20,099 bases of DNA. Source: Omnitrophica bacterium GWA2_41_15 (lineage in GTDB: Bacteria; Omnitrophota; Gorgyraeia; Gorgyraeales; Gorgyraeaceae). Below, one piece after another: positions 1 to 6,998 of the stretch. The notes below the pieces were generated by a model. It was given only the letters and a program-made list of their open reading frames with translations. It was not told where the DNA came from and made no database searches. Positions within the stretch are counted from its first letter, which is position 1. The number at the start of each line of letters is the position of its first letter. A program made the translations under genes and the position numbers. The DNA lies in assembly GCA_919902485.1 (NCBI GenBank), contig CAKKRB010000295.1:1-20099 (forward strand). Reading direction: 5' to 3'.

Positions 1-208
1 CCTTTACTTCATAGTCAGGCCGTTTCCAGTTTTCTGTTGAAAACGCGTAAAGAGTCAAATACTTAATGCCCATTTTAAGGCATGCCTTTACAACATTTCT
101 TACGGACTCCACTCCCTGCTTGTGGCCCATTACCTTTGGAAGGTTTCTTGCCTCAGCCCATCTTCCATTTCCATCCATTATAATCGCAATATGCTTTGGT
201 ATATTCAT
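1..208 (-). CDS. uppS: Undecaprenyl diphosphate synthase (isoprenyl transferase), N-terminal part
   Basis: The first 69 codons of a cis-prenyltransferase are present; the rest lies beyond the left edge. The family condenses isopentenyl diphosphate onto farnesyl diphosphate to make the C55 lipid carrier for peptidoglycan and O-antigen, in the cytoplasm at the inner membrane. The translation starts MNIPKHIAIIMDGNGRWA, the family signature with the Mg-binding Asp at residue 12, and continues to LYAFSTENWKRP, the second conserved block. The ATG at 208-206 gives the usual N-terminal length. No clear Shine-Dalgarno sequence precedes it (GATAAAATG), and a terminator-like hairpin ends only about 7 bases upstream, so its expression signal is unclear. 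The identity is secure from two signature motifs. Confidence 0.95.
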   Translation of the reverse strand, partial: MNIPKHIAIIMDGNGRWAEARNLPKVMGHKQGVESVRNVVKACLKMGIKYLTLYAFSTENWKRPDYEVK

Positions 209-214
209 TTTATC

Positions 215-267
215 AAAAGAAAAACGCGAATTCGCATTTGGTTAGAACACGATTCGCGTCTTCTTTT
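215..267 (-). terminator. Rho-independent terminator after the small coiled-coil gene
   Basis: On the minus strand, AAAAGAAGACGCGAAT (267-252) is followed by a 20-base spacer and then ATTCGCGTTTTTCTTTT (231-215). The GC-containing stem CGCGAAT/ATTCGCG is extended by A/T pairs and ends in a T-rich tract, as expected for an intrinsic terminator. It sits 20 bases after the stop at 287 and directly before uppS. A similar A tract on the other side could let it work in both directions. Confidence 0.65.
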
Positions 268-286
268 AATTTCATAAAAATTACGG

Positions 287-679
287 TTATCGCTTTGCCG
301 GTACTGCTGAAGAAATAGCTCCGGTAACAGCCTGTTCGGCCTGTGAAGCTGCGCTAGAAATTTCTGATTTTAACTTTAACTCAAGTTCTGCGTACGCTGT
401 TTTAAGCTTACCTACCTCTGCCTTGGAAACATCCAGAGAGCTCTGCAGGCTATTCACAAGATTTGCCTGATTATCGGCCCGGGCAGTTATGCTGGTCACT
501 TGAGCTGCTAAATCCTTTGCTTTTGCATTCAAGTCTGCTATCTGATCGCTAAGCTGCGCTGTTTTTATTTTCTCAGCGCTTAACTGCGCGTTTACGCTTG
601 CTGCATAGCCTATAAGGGCAATACAAACAACAGCCAATACTGCAATAGCAATTACAAAGTTGGTTTTTGTCTTATCCAT
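287..679 (-). CDS. Small membrane-anchored coiled-coil protein, unknown function
   Basis: A 130-residue protein I do not recognise as a named family. Residues about 8-28 are strongly hydrophobic (FVIAIAVLAVVCIALIGYAA) and would be a signal anchor or uncleaved signal peptide. Residues about 30-110 are rich in Ala, Leu, Lys, Glu and Gln with heptad-like spacing, suggesting a long coiled coil in the periplasm. The C-terminus is Ala/Ser-rich and ends in basic residues. There is no lipobox Cys. The ATG at 679-677 follows GGGAGG at good spacing. It lies after an OmpA-like lipoprotein gene, which also carries a coiled coil next to its anchor, so an envelope role is plausible, but that is inferred from context only. 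Confidence 0.75.
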   Translation of the reverse strand: MDKTKTNFVIAIAVLAVVCIALIGYAASVNAQLSAEKIKTAQLSDQIADLNAKAKDLAAQVTSITARADNQANLVNSLQSSLDVSKAEVGKLKTAYAELELKLKSEISSAASQAEQAVTGAISSAVPAKR

Positions 680-711
680 CTTTCCTGCCTCCCTTTTTTA
701 ACTCTCTCTTA

Positions 712-802
712 TGTCATTGCGAGATCCCGACTTGTCGGGGCCGAAGCGACCGAGGACGAAATGTCCGAGGAAGTGCCGAGTCCTTCGGACGAGGCCAATC
801 TC
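712..802. repeat. Interspersed palindromic repeat, 'TGTCATTGCGAG...AATCTC' type, copy 1
   Basis: The segment begins TGTCATTGCGAG (712-723) and ends GAGGCCAATCTC (791-802). Inside are small hairpins CCCGAC-TT-GTCGGG (726-739) and GTCC-TTC-GGAC (780-790), and AATCTC-TT-GAGATT (797-810) bridges its end. A shorter copy with the same ends lies at 18924-18967. Repeats with this signature are common in genomes of several bacterial phyla; I rely on memory for that statement. Confidence 0.7.
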
Positions 803-841
803 TTGAGATTCCTCGCTTCGCTCGGAATAAGTTCGGACTTA

Positions 842-880
842 TAAGTTACGTCGTCCGCCTCAGGCGGACTCCGTAACTTA
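842..880. repeat. Strong hairpin just after the OmpA-like gene
   Basis: TAAGTTACG (842-850) pairs with CGTAACTTA (872-880), and the inner GTCCGCC (853-859) pairs with GGCGGAC (863-869) around loop TCA. Only a 2x2 internal loop interrupts the stem. It begins 9 bases after the stop of the gene at 890-1618 on the minus strand. There is no T tract, so it is a repeat or RNA-stabilising hairpin rather than a clear terminator. Confidence 0.7.
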
Positions 881-889
881 TGTCCTCAC

Positions 890-1618
890 TTACTTTTTAT
901 ACTTTTTAAGCTGTCTCTCTATCTGCTGTTTTCTCTGCGTTATTTTATCCATATCCGCCTGGATCTTTTCCATATTTTTCGGCAAGATCACTATCTCAAC
1001 TCTTCTATTCTGCTTTTTGCCTGCTGCCGTATCGTTGGAAGCCACGGGCCTGTATTCACCATAACCTATTGCAGCTACCCTTTTAGGATTTATATCTTTT
1101 TTATCCACAAGATAGTGCAGCACGCTGGTAGCCCTTGCAGTGGAAAGCTCCCAGTTAGATTTCCATTTGGAATGTTTTATAGGTTCATTGTCAGTATGGC
1201 CTTCGATGCCTATATTTCTGTCCTCCACGTTCTCTTTCAGGACGACTGCTATTTTATCAAGGGCTGAAAATGCCTCTGACTTGATATCTGTCTTTCCTGA
1301 ATCAAAAAGCACTTCTGTCAGAAATACGATTGCGAGGCCTTTCTGCGCCATCTCAAGGCGCACGCTCTTATCGTCTATTTCCTGCTTTAACTTTTCTTCC
1401 AGAAGCTGTTTTGCTTTATCCAGCTCAGACAGCTCGTTTTCCTTCTCTGCCTGTAAACTTGAAAGCCTTGCATTCAGGGCTTCTATCTCGTTTCCAAGCG
1501 AATCTATCCTCTCCACATCGCTCTTATGCCTCATCTGAAAAGTCACAGAACATCCGGACAATACAAGAGAAGCGAGAACTAAAATTAAAACAGAAAATAA
1601 CCGCCTATTCATGACCAT
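890..1618 (-). CDS. OmpA/MotB-domain lipoprotein with coiled coil
   Basis: A 242-residue peptidoglycan-binding lipoprotein that likely tethers an envelope membrane to the cell wall. Residues 1-22 are a signal peptide ending in the lipobox LSGC, so Cys23 would be lipidated. Residues about 33-85 form a coiled coil. Residues about 98-215 are an OmpA C-terminal domain: LFDSGKTDIK, then GIEGHTDNEPI, WELSTARA and the R-V-A-I-G-Y-G-E run to NRRVEIVILPK. The last 27 residues are an extra basic helix beyond the usual domain end. The ATG at 1618 has AGGAGG about 8 bases upstream, better placed than the ATG two codons later. A promoter lies at 1645-1673. It resembles Pal or YiaD-type proteins, and I cannot say which. 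Confidence 0.9.
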   Translation of the reverse strand: MVMNRRLFSVLILVLASLVLSGCSVTFQMRHKSDVERIDSLGNEIEALNARLSSLQAEKENELSELDKAKQLLEEKLKQEIDDKSVRLEMAQKGLAIVFLTEVLFDSGKTDIKSEAFSALDKIAVVLKENVEDRNIGIEGHTDNEPIKHSKWKSNWELSTARATSVLHYLVDKKDINPKRVAAIGYGEYRPVASNDTAAGKKQNRRVEIVILPKNMEKIQADMDKITQRKQQIERQLKKYKK

Positions 1619-1644
1619 AATATCTCCCTCCTGTGTTTCTGTTA

Positions 1645-1673
1645 ATAATAATACAGCTATTATGTAAAGTCAA
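1645..1673 (-). promoter_or_regulatory. Sigma-70-type promoter for the OmpA-like lipoprotein gene
   Basis: On the minus strand TTGACT (1673-1668) is followed after 17 bases by TATTAT (1650-1645), close to the consensus. The predicted start at about 1638 leaves a leader of roughly 20 bases holding the AGGAGG site before the ATG at 1618. The -35 region sits in the 13-mer TTCTATTGACTTT, which is also present at the promoter before the acyltransferase gene (14166-14178). Confidence 0.7.
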
Positions 1674-1707
1674 TAGAAATTTGGTGCCATGCTGTACTAT
1701 TTGAATA

Positions 1708-2078
1708 GTTAGGTTGCATTTTAATTATATTAGCTCTGCATGGCTCAGCGGGTTGAAAGGCCTTTTTGACGCGAGCGGGCATGGTGTTCTGCAAGCAGTC
1801 TGGGGCGTTCGGCACAGAAATGCTTTTGGGGGTGCGCTACGGCTTACATCTCGTTTTTTATGCCGAAAGTAGTCTTGACGGCATAAAAAACTTCGCTGTA
1901 AATCCTTGCGCACACCTGATATTCAAGAACCAAATGCGCCAAAACCTTTCAAATGTGCCTCAGACCCCAGCCTGCTTGCAGAACGAGCGAGCGTCAAAAC
2001 GGAGCAAAATTTTCACGCTGGGAAAATTTTGCTCTCTAAAAGAACACTAGACTAGCCAGAGCTAAAGTGTAACCTAAC
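1708..2078. mobile_element. 371-bp foldback (MITE-like) element without a gene
   Basis: This fills most of the 528-base gap between the OmpA-like gene and hppA. The ends are inverted: GTTAGGTTGCATTTTA (1708-1723) and the complement of TAAAGTGTAACCTAAC (2063-2078) match at 14 of 16 bases, followed on both sides by AGCTCTG. Inner blocks are also inverted: 1787-1805 against 1965-1983 agree at 18 of 19 (TTCTGCAAGCAG core), and 1764-1772 (TTTTGACGC) recurs inverted at 1991-1999. The centre is a perfect 13-bp stem, 1853-1865 with 1879-1891. The right half has its own 13-bp hairpin at 2002-2034. Open frames inside it look like no known protein. A non-autonomous transposable element or a structured RNA are both possible. 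Confidence 0.6.
2002..2034. repeat. Perfect 13-bp hairpin inside the foldback element
   Basis: GAGCAAAATTTTC (2002-2014) and GAAAATTTTGCTC (2022-2034) pair perfectly around the 7-base loop ACGCTGG. It is present only in the right half of the element, so it looks like an addition to one arm. Confidence 0.75.
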
Positions 2079-2146
2079 ATTGAAAACATTACGAATTTGG
2101 TGCCGCGCACCATCAAAAAGGCGCGTGGCGCTAAACATTGCTATCT

Positions 2147-4234
2147 TTATTTGAATAATGTATTCTTTATGATAAACGACGCAAACACAATGGAAACCAT
2201 TGACATCAGCTTTATCAGGATATTAAGCGATGGCCCTGATGTATCCTTAAACGGATCCCCGACTGTATCGCCTACAACCGCTGCTTTGTGAGCAGAGGAA
2301 CCCTTGCCTCCATAGTGGCCTTCTTCAATATATTTCTTCGCGTTATCCCACGCCCCGCCGGAATTCGCCATCATAACTGCAAGCACAAACCCTGTAACAG
2401 TTGCGCCCATGAGAAGCCCGCCAACTGCATTAATTCCCACCAAAAGCCCTACTGCAATAGGGGATATTATCGCTAAAAGCGAAGGTATAACCATTTCCTT
2501 TTGCGCGGCAACTGTCGCGATATTTACGCAGGCCGCGTAATCAGGTTTTGTTCTTCCTTCCATTAAGCCTGCGATTTCTTTAAATTGCCTTCTCACTTCC
2601 ACAACAATCTTCGTTGCCGCTCTTCCAACTGCGGCCATTGTCATTGAACAAAATAAAAATGGAAGCATACCGCCTACAAATAAACCTATCAATACAGAAG
2701 GATTCATCAGGTTTAAATCCATTGTCTTGCCAAGCAAATACACCTGGTCCCTGTAAGCGGCAATCAAAGCCAGAGCTGTTAACGCGGCTGAACCAATGGC
2801 AAAACCTTTTCCAGTGGCAGCTGTTGTATTCCCCAGGGCATCCAGCGCGTCTGTCCTCTTTCTCACCTCAGGCGGCAAATGAGACATCTCTGCGTTTCCG
2901 CCTGCATTGTCAGCAACAGGGCCGTATGCGTCGGTTGCAAGAGTGATTCCAAGAGTAGAGAGCATGCCTACTGCTGAAATTGCTATACCGTATAATCCTG
3001 AATTGAAATTTGTAGCCCCTCCTGAAAGAAAATAGCTTGCCATAATAGCAGTGCAAACTACAAGCACCGGAATCGCAGTTGACATCATGCCAACTGCGAT
3101 ACCACCTATAATAACTGTCGCAGGGCCTGTAACAGTAGCGTCTGCGATTGTTTTAGTAGGTCTAAAAGTGCTGGATGTATAATATTCAGTTGAAAGCCCG
3201 ATTAAAACGCCTGCTATAAGCCCTGATATGACTGACCAGTAAACCCCCATATGCTGCGGCCCAAGGGTATATTTAACAAGAAAATAAGACGCTATTGCCA
3301 CAATAAGAGAGCTCGCAAACACGCCTTTCCTTAAAGCTGCCAGAAGCACCAGCTGATTTGCGTCTTCCTTGCTTCTTACAAAAAATGTCCCTATTATTGA
3401 CGCCAGAACCCCTACTGCTGCCATAACCATTGGAACAGTAACTCCTGCCATGCCCAGGCCCGCAGCAACTCCTAACGCAGAAGTCGCGACAATAGAGCCC
3501 ACATAAGACTCATAAAGATCCGCTCCCATGCCTGCGACATCGCCTACATTGTCTCCTACGTTATCTGCGATAACAGCGGGATTCCTCGGGTCGTCTTCAG
3601 GTATGCCTGCTTCTACTTTTCCTACTAGATCCGCTCCCACATCTGCTGCCTTTGTAAAAATACCTCCTCCGACACGGGCAAAAAGCGCCTGGGAACTTGC
3701 GCCCATGCCAAAACAAAGCATTGTAGAGGTAATAGCTCCTATCTTATCTGCGCCAAGAGGCAGAGGGTGCGCTGAATAATACCAATCTAGAAAATAATAC
3801 CATATGCTAAGGTCCAGAAGCCCCAGGCCTACAACTGTAAGTCCCATAACAGCTCCGCTTGAAAATGCAACCCTCAAGCCAGCATTCAGGCTCTTCATTG
3901 CAGCAGCCGCAGTCCTGTTTGAAGACTGCGTGGCTATTGTCATGCCTATAAAGCCTGAAAGCCCTGAGAAGAATCCTCCTGTTAAAAATGCAAAAGGCAC
4001 AAATATAGGCAGATATTTAAATAACGATAATGTCAGAAGAATAAAAAATACCACTATAAAAAATAAAGAGACGCCTATGTACTGCCTCTTAAGATATGCC
4101 CTTGCGCCTATCCTGACAGCGCTGGCTATTTCTTTCATTTTTTCATTGCCCTCATCCTTCTTAAGTATCGACACTGCCAGATAAAACGCAAAGCCTAGCG
4201 CCAATATGGAGCCCACAGGTGCTAAAAACAACAT
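2147..4234 (-). CDS. hppA: Membrane-bound ion-pumping pyrophosphatase, K+-dependent type
   Basis: A 695-residue integral membrane pyrophosphatase, the usual length, that couples PPi hydrolysis to H+ or Na+ export across the inner membrane. Conserved parts run in order: the EAGIPEDDPRNPAV block (208-221), DNVGDNVGD (224-232), ATDAYGPVADNAGGNAEM (433-450), and GDTVGDPFKDTSGPSLN near the C-terminus; these carry the Asp residues that bind Mg-PPi. In GNTTAATGKGFAIG the position that is Lys in K+-independent enzymes is Ala (472), and Gly stands at 475, so the enzyme should need K+. I cannot tell H+ from Na+ pumping by eye. The ATG at 4234 has AAGGGG about 8 bases upstream. The next gene in the direction of transcription is separated by the foldback element, so hppA probably ends a transcript. 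Confidence 0.97.
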   Translation of the reverse strand: MLFLAPVGSILALGFAFYLAVSILKKDEGNEKMKEIASAVRIGARAYLKRQYIGVSLFFIVVFFILLTLSLFKYLPIFVPFAFLTGGFFSGLSGFIGMTIATQSSNRTAAAAMKSLNAGLRVAFSSGAVMGLTVVGLGLLDLSIWYYFLDWYYSAHPLPLGADKIGAITSTMLCFGMGASSQALFARVGGGIFTKAADVGADLVGKVEAGIPEDDPRNPAVIADNVGDNVGDVAGMGADLYESYVGSIVATSALGVAAGLGMAGVTVPMVMAAVGVLASIIGTFFVRSKEDANQLVLLAALRKGVFASSLIVAIASYFLVKYTLGPQHMGVYWSVISGLIAGVLIGLSTEYYTSSTFRPTKTIADATVTGPATVIIGGIAVGMMSTAIPVLVVCTAIMASYFLSGGATNFNSGLYGIAISAVGMLSTLGITLATDAYGPVADNAGGNAEMSHLPPEVRKRTDALDALGNTTAATGKGFAIGSAALTALALIAAYRDQVYLLGKTMDLNLMNPSVLIGLFVGGMLPFLFCSMTMAAVGRAATKIVVEVRRQFKEIAGLMEGRTKPDYAACVNIATVAAQKEMVIPSLLAIISPIAVGLLVGINAVGGLLMGATVTGFVLAVMMANSGGAWDNAKKYIEEGHYGGKGSSAHKAAVVGDTVGDPFKDTSGPSLNILIKLMSMVSIVFASFIIKNTLFK

Positions 4235-4259
4235 GCTATTGCCCCTTTCTATAAAAAAG

Positions 4260-4299
4260 GTTATCTGACGTTGTCTGAGGTTGTCAGAAGTTATCTGAA
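4260..4299. repeat. Four 10-bp tandem units, left array
   Basis: Units are GTTATCTGAC, GTTGTCTGAG, GTTGTCAGAA and GTTATCTGAA in a strict 10-base period, with a degenerate fifth (ATTGCAGGTT) at 4300-4309. The array starts 26 bases upstream of the hppA ATG. It is the inverted counterpart of the array at 4395-4434. Confidence 0.8.
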
Positions 4300-4326
4300 A
4301 TTGCAGGTTACGAAAGGTTGCAAAAA

Positions 4327-4374
4327 CAGCCTAAAGGCTGGGTTCCCTCACGAGGGAATTAACCCTTTAGGGTT
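4327..4374. repeat. Three consecutive hairpins between the inverted arrays
   Basis: CAGCC-TAAA-GGCTG (4327-4340), TTCCCTC-AC-GAGGGAA (4343-4358) and AACCC-TTTA-GGGTT (4361-4374) stand almost back to back. The first, read on the minus strand, is followed by TTTTTGC and could end the purA transcript weakly. The TAAA/TTTA loops match hairpins before purA and before clpP. Confidence 0.7.
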
Positions 4375-4394
4375 TCATAAAGCAACATGCAGCC

Positions 4395-4434
4395 TCAGAT
4401 AACCTTAGATAACATCAGATAACTTCAGACAACT
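4395..4434. repeat. Four 10-bp tandem units, right array (inverted)
   Basis: Units are TCAGATAACC, TTAGATAACA, TCAGATAACT and TCAGACAACT. Read on the minus strand they are GTTATCTGA-like, the same unit as at 4260-4299 in opposite orientation. The last unit shares one base with the purA stop codon (4434-4436). Confidence 0.8.
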
Positions 4435-5663
4435 TAAATCTTGAATGCCTGCTCCCTTTTCGACCCTACTGATACCATCCCTATTTTCACGTTCAGAAGC
4501 TTCGAAAGCCTGGCAAGATACTTCTTTGCGTTTCCCGGCAAGTCTTTATACTTCGTCACTACCGTAGTGTCTTCTGTCCACCCGGCGCACACCTCGTAAA
4601 CACCTTCGCAGTTTTCAAGAATATCTATATCCGCGGGAAAATCTTTATATACCTTACCTTTATATTTATAACCTGTGCAGATTTTTATTTTATCCATTTC
4701 ATCAAGAACGTCAAGTTTTGTAATAACTATTTCATCCAGGCCGTTGACTGCCACAGCGTGTTTTACTATAACTGCGTCAAACCATCCGCATCTCCTCGGC
4801 CTTCCTGTAGTTGCCCCGAATTCCTTGCCCTTAGTCCTGATTTTTTCCATAAGGGGTTTTTCAAATTCTGTTGGAAAAGGCCCTTCTCCAACCCTTGTAG
4901 TATACGCCTTTACAACTCCTATAACCTTATCTATCTTTGTAGGCCCGATGCCCGCGCCTGTGCACGCCCCGCCTGCAGTAGCGTTCGAAGAAGTCACGTA
5001 TGGGTATGTGCCGTGGTCTATATCCAGAAGAGTCCCCTGCGCTCCTTCAAATAAAATATCCTTTTTCTCAGATATCGCTTTATTTAAAACCTGCGGCACA
5101 TTGACCAGGTATTTTTTTATCTTCTTGCCGTATTCCAGGTATTCGCTGTAAATCTGTCCAGCGTCAAATTCGCTGGATCCTTCCAGATTAGCGTAAATCT
5201 TCTTTTTCAGGGTTTCTGGATTCACAAGGTCTATCATCCTTATGCCGCAGCGCGCCATCTTATCTATGTAACACGGCCCTATGCCCCTTCCCGTAGTCCC
5301 TATCTTGGCGCCGCGCCTTTTATCTATAACCTTATGATACGGCAATATGGCATGGCTGCATTCGCTTATCATAAGATTTCCGTCTATCTTTATGCCTTTT
5401 TCTTCGAGCATTTTTATTTCGCTCAAAAGCGCTTCAGGATCCACAACAACGCCGTTGCCTATTATACAAAGCTTATTTTTTCTGAGCATGCCTGAAGGTA
5501 TAAGGTGTAAAATAAATTCTTTATCGCCTATAACAACCGTATGGCCCGCGTTATTCCCGCCCTGGTACCTGACAATTATATCAGCATCCCGGCTGAGAAT
5601 ATCAATGATCTTGCCTTTGCCCTCATCTCCCCACTGTGCACCTACTACTACTGTACAAGACAT
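4434..5663 (-). CDS. purA: Adenylosuccinate synthetase
   Basis: A 409-residue cytoplasmic enzyme that joins IMP and aspartate using GTP, the first committed step of AMP synthesis. The N-terminal GAQWGDEGKGK loop places the catalytic Asp at residue 13 and NNAGHTVV places the catalytic His at 41, the same numbers as in E. coli. Further family blocks are TTGRGIGP, EGAQGTLLDIDHGTYPYVTS, and TTGRPRRCGWFD. An in-frame TTG lies six codons further upstream, but the ATG at 5663 has GAAGGAG five bases before it and matches the usual start MSCTVVVGAQWGDEG. The gene is a little shorter than the typical 420-430 residues, without any missing motif. The 5' region is packed with hairpins whose last stem touches the ribosome-binding site. 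Confidence 0.97.
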   Translation of the reverse strand: MSCTVVVGAQWGDEGKGKIIDILSRDADIIVRYQGGNNAGHTVVIGDKEFILHLIPSGMLRKNKLCIIGNGVVVDPEALLSEIKMLEEKGIKIDGNLMISECSHAILPYHKVIDKRRGAKIGTTGRGIGPCYIDKMARCGIRMIDLVNPETLKKKIYANLEGSSEFDAGQIYSEYLEYGKKIKKYLVNVPQVLNKAISEKKDILFEGAQGTLLDIDHGTYPYVTSSNATAGGACTGAGIGPTKIDKVIGVVKAYTTRVGEGPFPTEFEKPLMEKIRTKGKEFGATTGRPRRCGWFDAVIVKHAVAVNGLDEIVITKLDVLDEMDKIKICTGYKYKGKVYKDFPADIDILENCEGVYEVCAGWTEDTTVVTKYKDLPGNAKKYLARLSKLLNVKIGMVSVGSKREQAFKI

Positions 5664-5676
5664 AAAAACTCCTTCA

Positions 5677-5733
5677 CGCAACCTAAAGGTTGCGACTACC
5701 TAAATAGCAGGTAGCCGCAGGCTTTAGCCTGCG
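5677..5733. repeat. Three hairpins in the purA leader
   Basis: CGCAACC-TAAA-GGTTGCG (5677-5694), CTACCT-AAATAGC-AGGTAG (5696-5714) and CGCAGGC-TTTA-GCCTGCG (5716-5733) fill nearly all of the gap between the preceding synthase gene (stop at 5743) and purA. On the transcript, the first-listed hairpin ends one base before the GAAGGAG ribosome-binding site of purA. Confidence 0.75.
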
Positions 5734-5742
5734 AAAAATTTA

Positions 5743-6978
5743 TTATGGTGTCATCGTGAATATTTTTCTGGCTATCTCCGGATATTTTGCTATAAATCGC
5801 AGCTCGTCGTGCGTAAGCGGCTGCTGGGTATGCACATTTGCATATCTGACGAGTTCGAGCACATTTACAGCCTCTTTATCGTCTTTAAATTTTATCTCCA
5901 GTTTATCGTATACATTTCTGAATCCCTTTATGCCGGAATACTCGCCCGCGATAATCTGCCTGCCTGTTTCTATCAGCTCAGGCTCCCCTCTTCCCAGTTC
6001 TTCATAATCATAGAGTTCATAGTTACGCCTGTCTTTCAGGGCGCCGTCTGCATGAATACCTGATTCATGGGCAAATGCGTTTGCGCCGATACCAGGATGG
6101 TTTATAGGTATAGGCACCTTAAATGCATAGGAAGCGTACTTTCCAATCTTCCATGCGTGATTTAATTTGACCTTTTCATCAATTTGATATTTGCCTGCGA
6201 ATCCGCTTGAATATTTAATAGCAAGTATGACAGAAACAAGGTCTGCATTTCCAGCCCGCTCTCCCATGCCGTTTACAGTAGTGTTTATATAAGCATCTAC
6301 CCCTGCGTCGATTGCCGCTTTTGCCCCACTAACAGAACATGCAATCACCATTCCCAGATCATTATGGCAATGAAGCTCTATGGGTAATTTCACCTCGCTC
6401 GCCAATATCTTTATCCTCTTATAAATCGTAAAAGGATCGTCGTAGCCAAGCGTGTCGCAATACCTGAACCTGTCTGCGCCGTGATCCTTGGCCGCCTTTG
6501 CAAACTTTATAAGGTATGGCATATCAGTCCTTGACGCATCCTCTGCGTTTACGCCCACAATCTTCAATTTCTTTTTTCTTGCAAGATCCACTGCATCCGT
6601 CATCATGAGCAATATATCGTCTCTTGTCTTATTGCCCAGAAATTTTCCATTGGTCATCTGTTCAGACGTGGATATGGAAAGATTCAGATTTTCAACATCT
6701 GTTATCTCGCATGCTTTCCTAACATCCTCTTTTATGGCCCTTACCCATCCATTAAGGACAATAGGCTTTAAAACTCCCATTCTTACCAGCTCCATATTGG
6801 CATTCAGATAATTTGTCTCGTGACGCGTAACAGGAAAACCAAATTCGCTGCCATAAACACCCATCTCGTTCAGGAAGATGTTTATCATTGTCTTTTGAAG
6901 TTTGGCAAGGCCAAGCTTCGCGGTCTGCACCCCGTCTCTGTTGGTAACATCTATTAAATAAATTTTATTCTTTTTCAT
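5743..6978 (-). CDS. Homocitrate/2-isopropylmalate/Re-citrate synthase family enzyme
   Basis: A 411-residue member of the DRE-TIM metallolyase superfamily that condenses acetyl-CoA with a 2-oxo acid. The first beta strand carries DVTNRDGVQTA (10-20), with the metal Asp15 and Arg14 kept but Val where most relatives have Glu (RDGEQ). The HxH metal ligands are His203 and His205 in ELHCHNDLG; NGMGERAGN (236-244) and FAHESGIHADG follow. The C-terminal LeuA regulatory domain is absent, so this is not a standard feedback-controlled isopropylmalate synthase. The EFGFPVTRHETNYL region (45-58) is unlike LeuA. Homocitrate synthase, or the anaerobic Re-citrate synthase, are the main candidates; no leuB, leuC, nifV partner or lysine gene adjoins it. 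The ATG at 6978 has AGGAGA in front. It follows serA by 20 bases and is probably co-transcribed with it. Confidence 0.85.
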   Translation of the reverse strand: MKKNKIYLIDVTNRDGVQTAKLGLAKLQKTMINIFLNEMGVYGSEFGFPVTRHETNYLNANMELVRMGVLKPIVLNGWVRAIKEDVRKACEITDVENLNLSISTSEQMTNGKFLGNKTRDDILLMMTDAVDLARKKKLKIVGVNAEDASRTDMPYLIKFAKAAKDHGADRFRYCDTLGYDDPFTIYKRIKILASEVKLPIELHCHNDLGMVIACSVSGAKAAIDAGVDAYINTTVNGMGERAGNADLVSVILAIKYSSGFAGKYQIDEKVKLNHAWKIGKYASYAFKVPIPINHPGIGANAFAHESGIHADGALKDRRNYELYDYEELGRGEPELIETGRQIIAGEYSGIKGFRNVYDKLEIKFKDDKEAVNVLELVRYANVHTQQPLTHDELRFIAKYPEIARKIFTMTP

Positions 6979-6998
6979 AGAATCTCCTGTGCAACATT

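Noticed and set aside
667..876. 69-codon plus-strand frame over the repeat region
   Set aside because: It covers palindromic repeats and has no protein-like features; the repeats explain the sequence.
842..880. Rho-independent terminator after the OmpA-like gene
   Set aside because: The stem is strong but no T tract follows on the minus strand.
1140..1538. Open frames on the plus strand opposite the OmpA-like gene
   Set aside because: They are Ser-rich mirror frames of a well supported minus-strand gene, with no known domain.
1766..2050. 94-codon plus-strand frame inside the foldback element
   Set aside because: The inverted structure explains the sequence; translation gives no recognisable domain and no clear ribosome-binding site was seen.
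4260..4434. CRISPR array
   Set aside because: Units are 10 bases without spacers and occur in two opposing orientations; no cas gene is near.
5664..5681. Longer purA start at the TTG (5681)
   Set aside because: The ATG at 5663 has GAAGGAG at five bases and gives the standard N-terminus.
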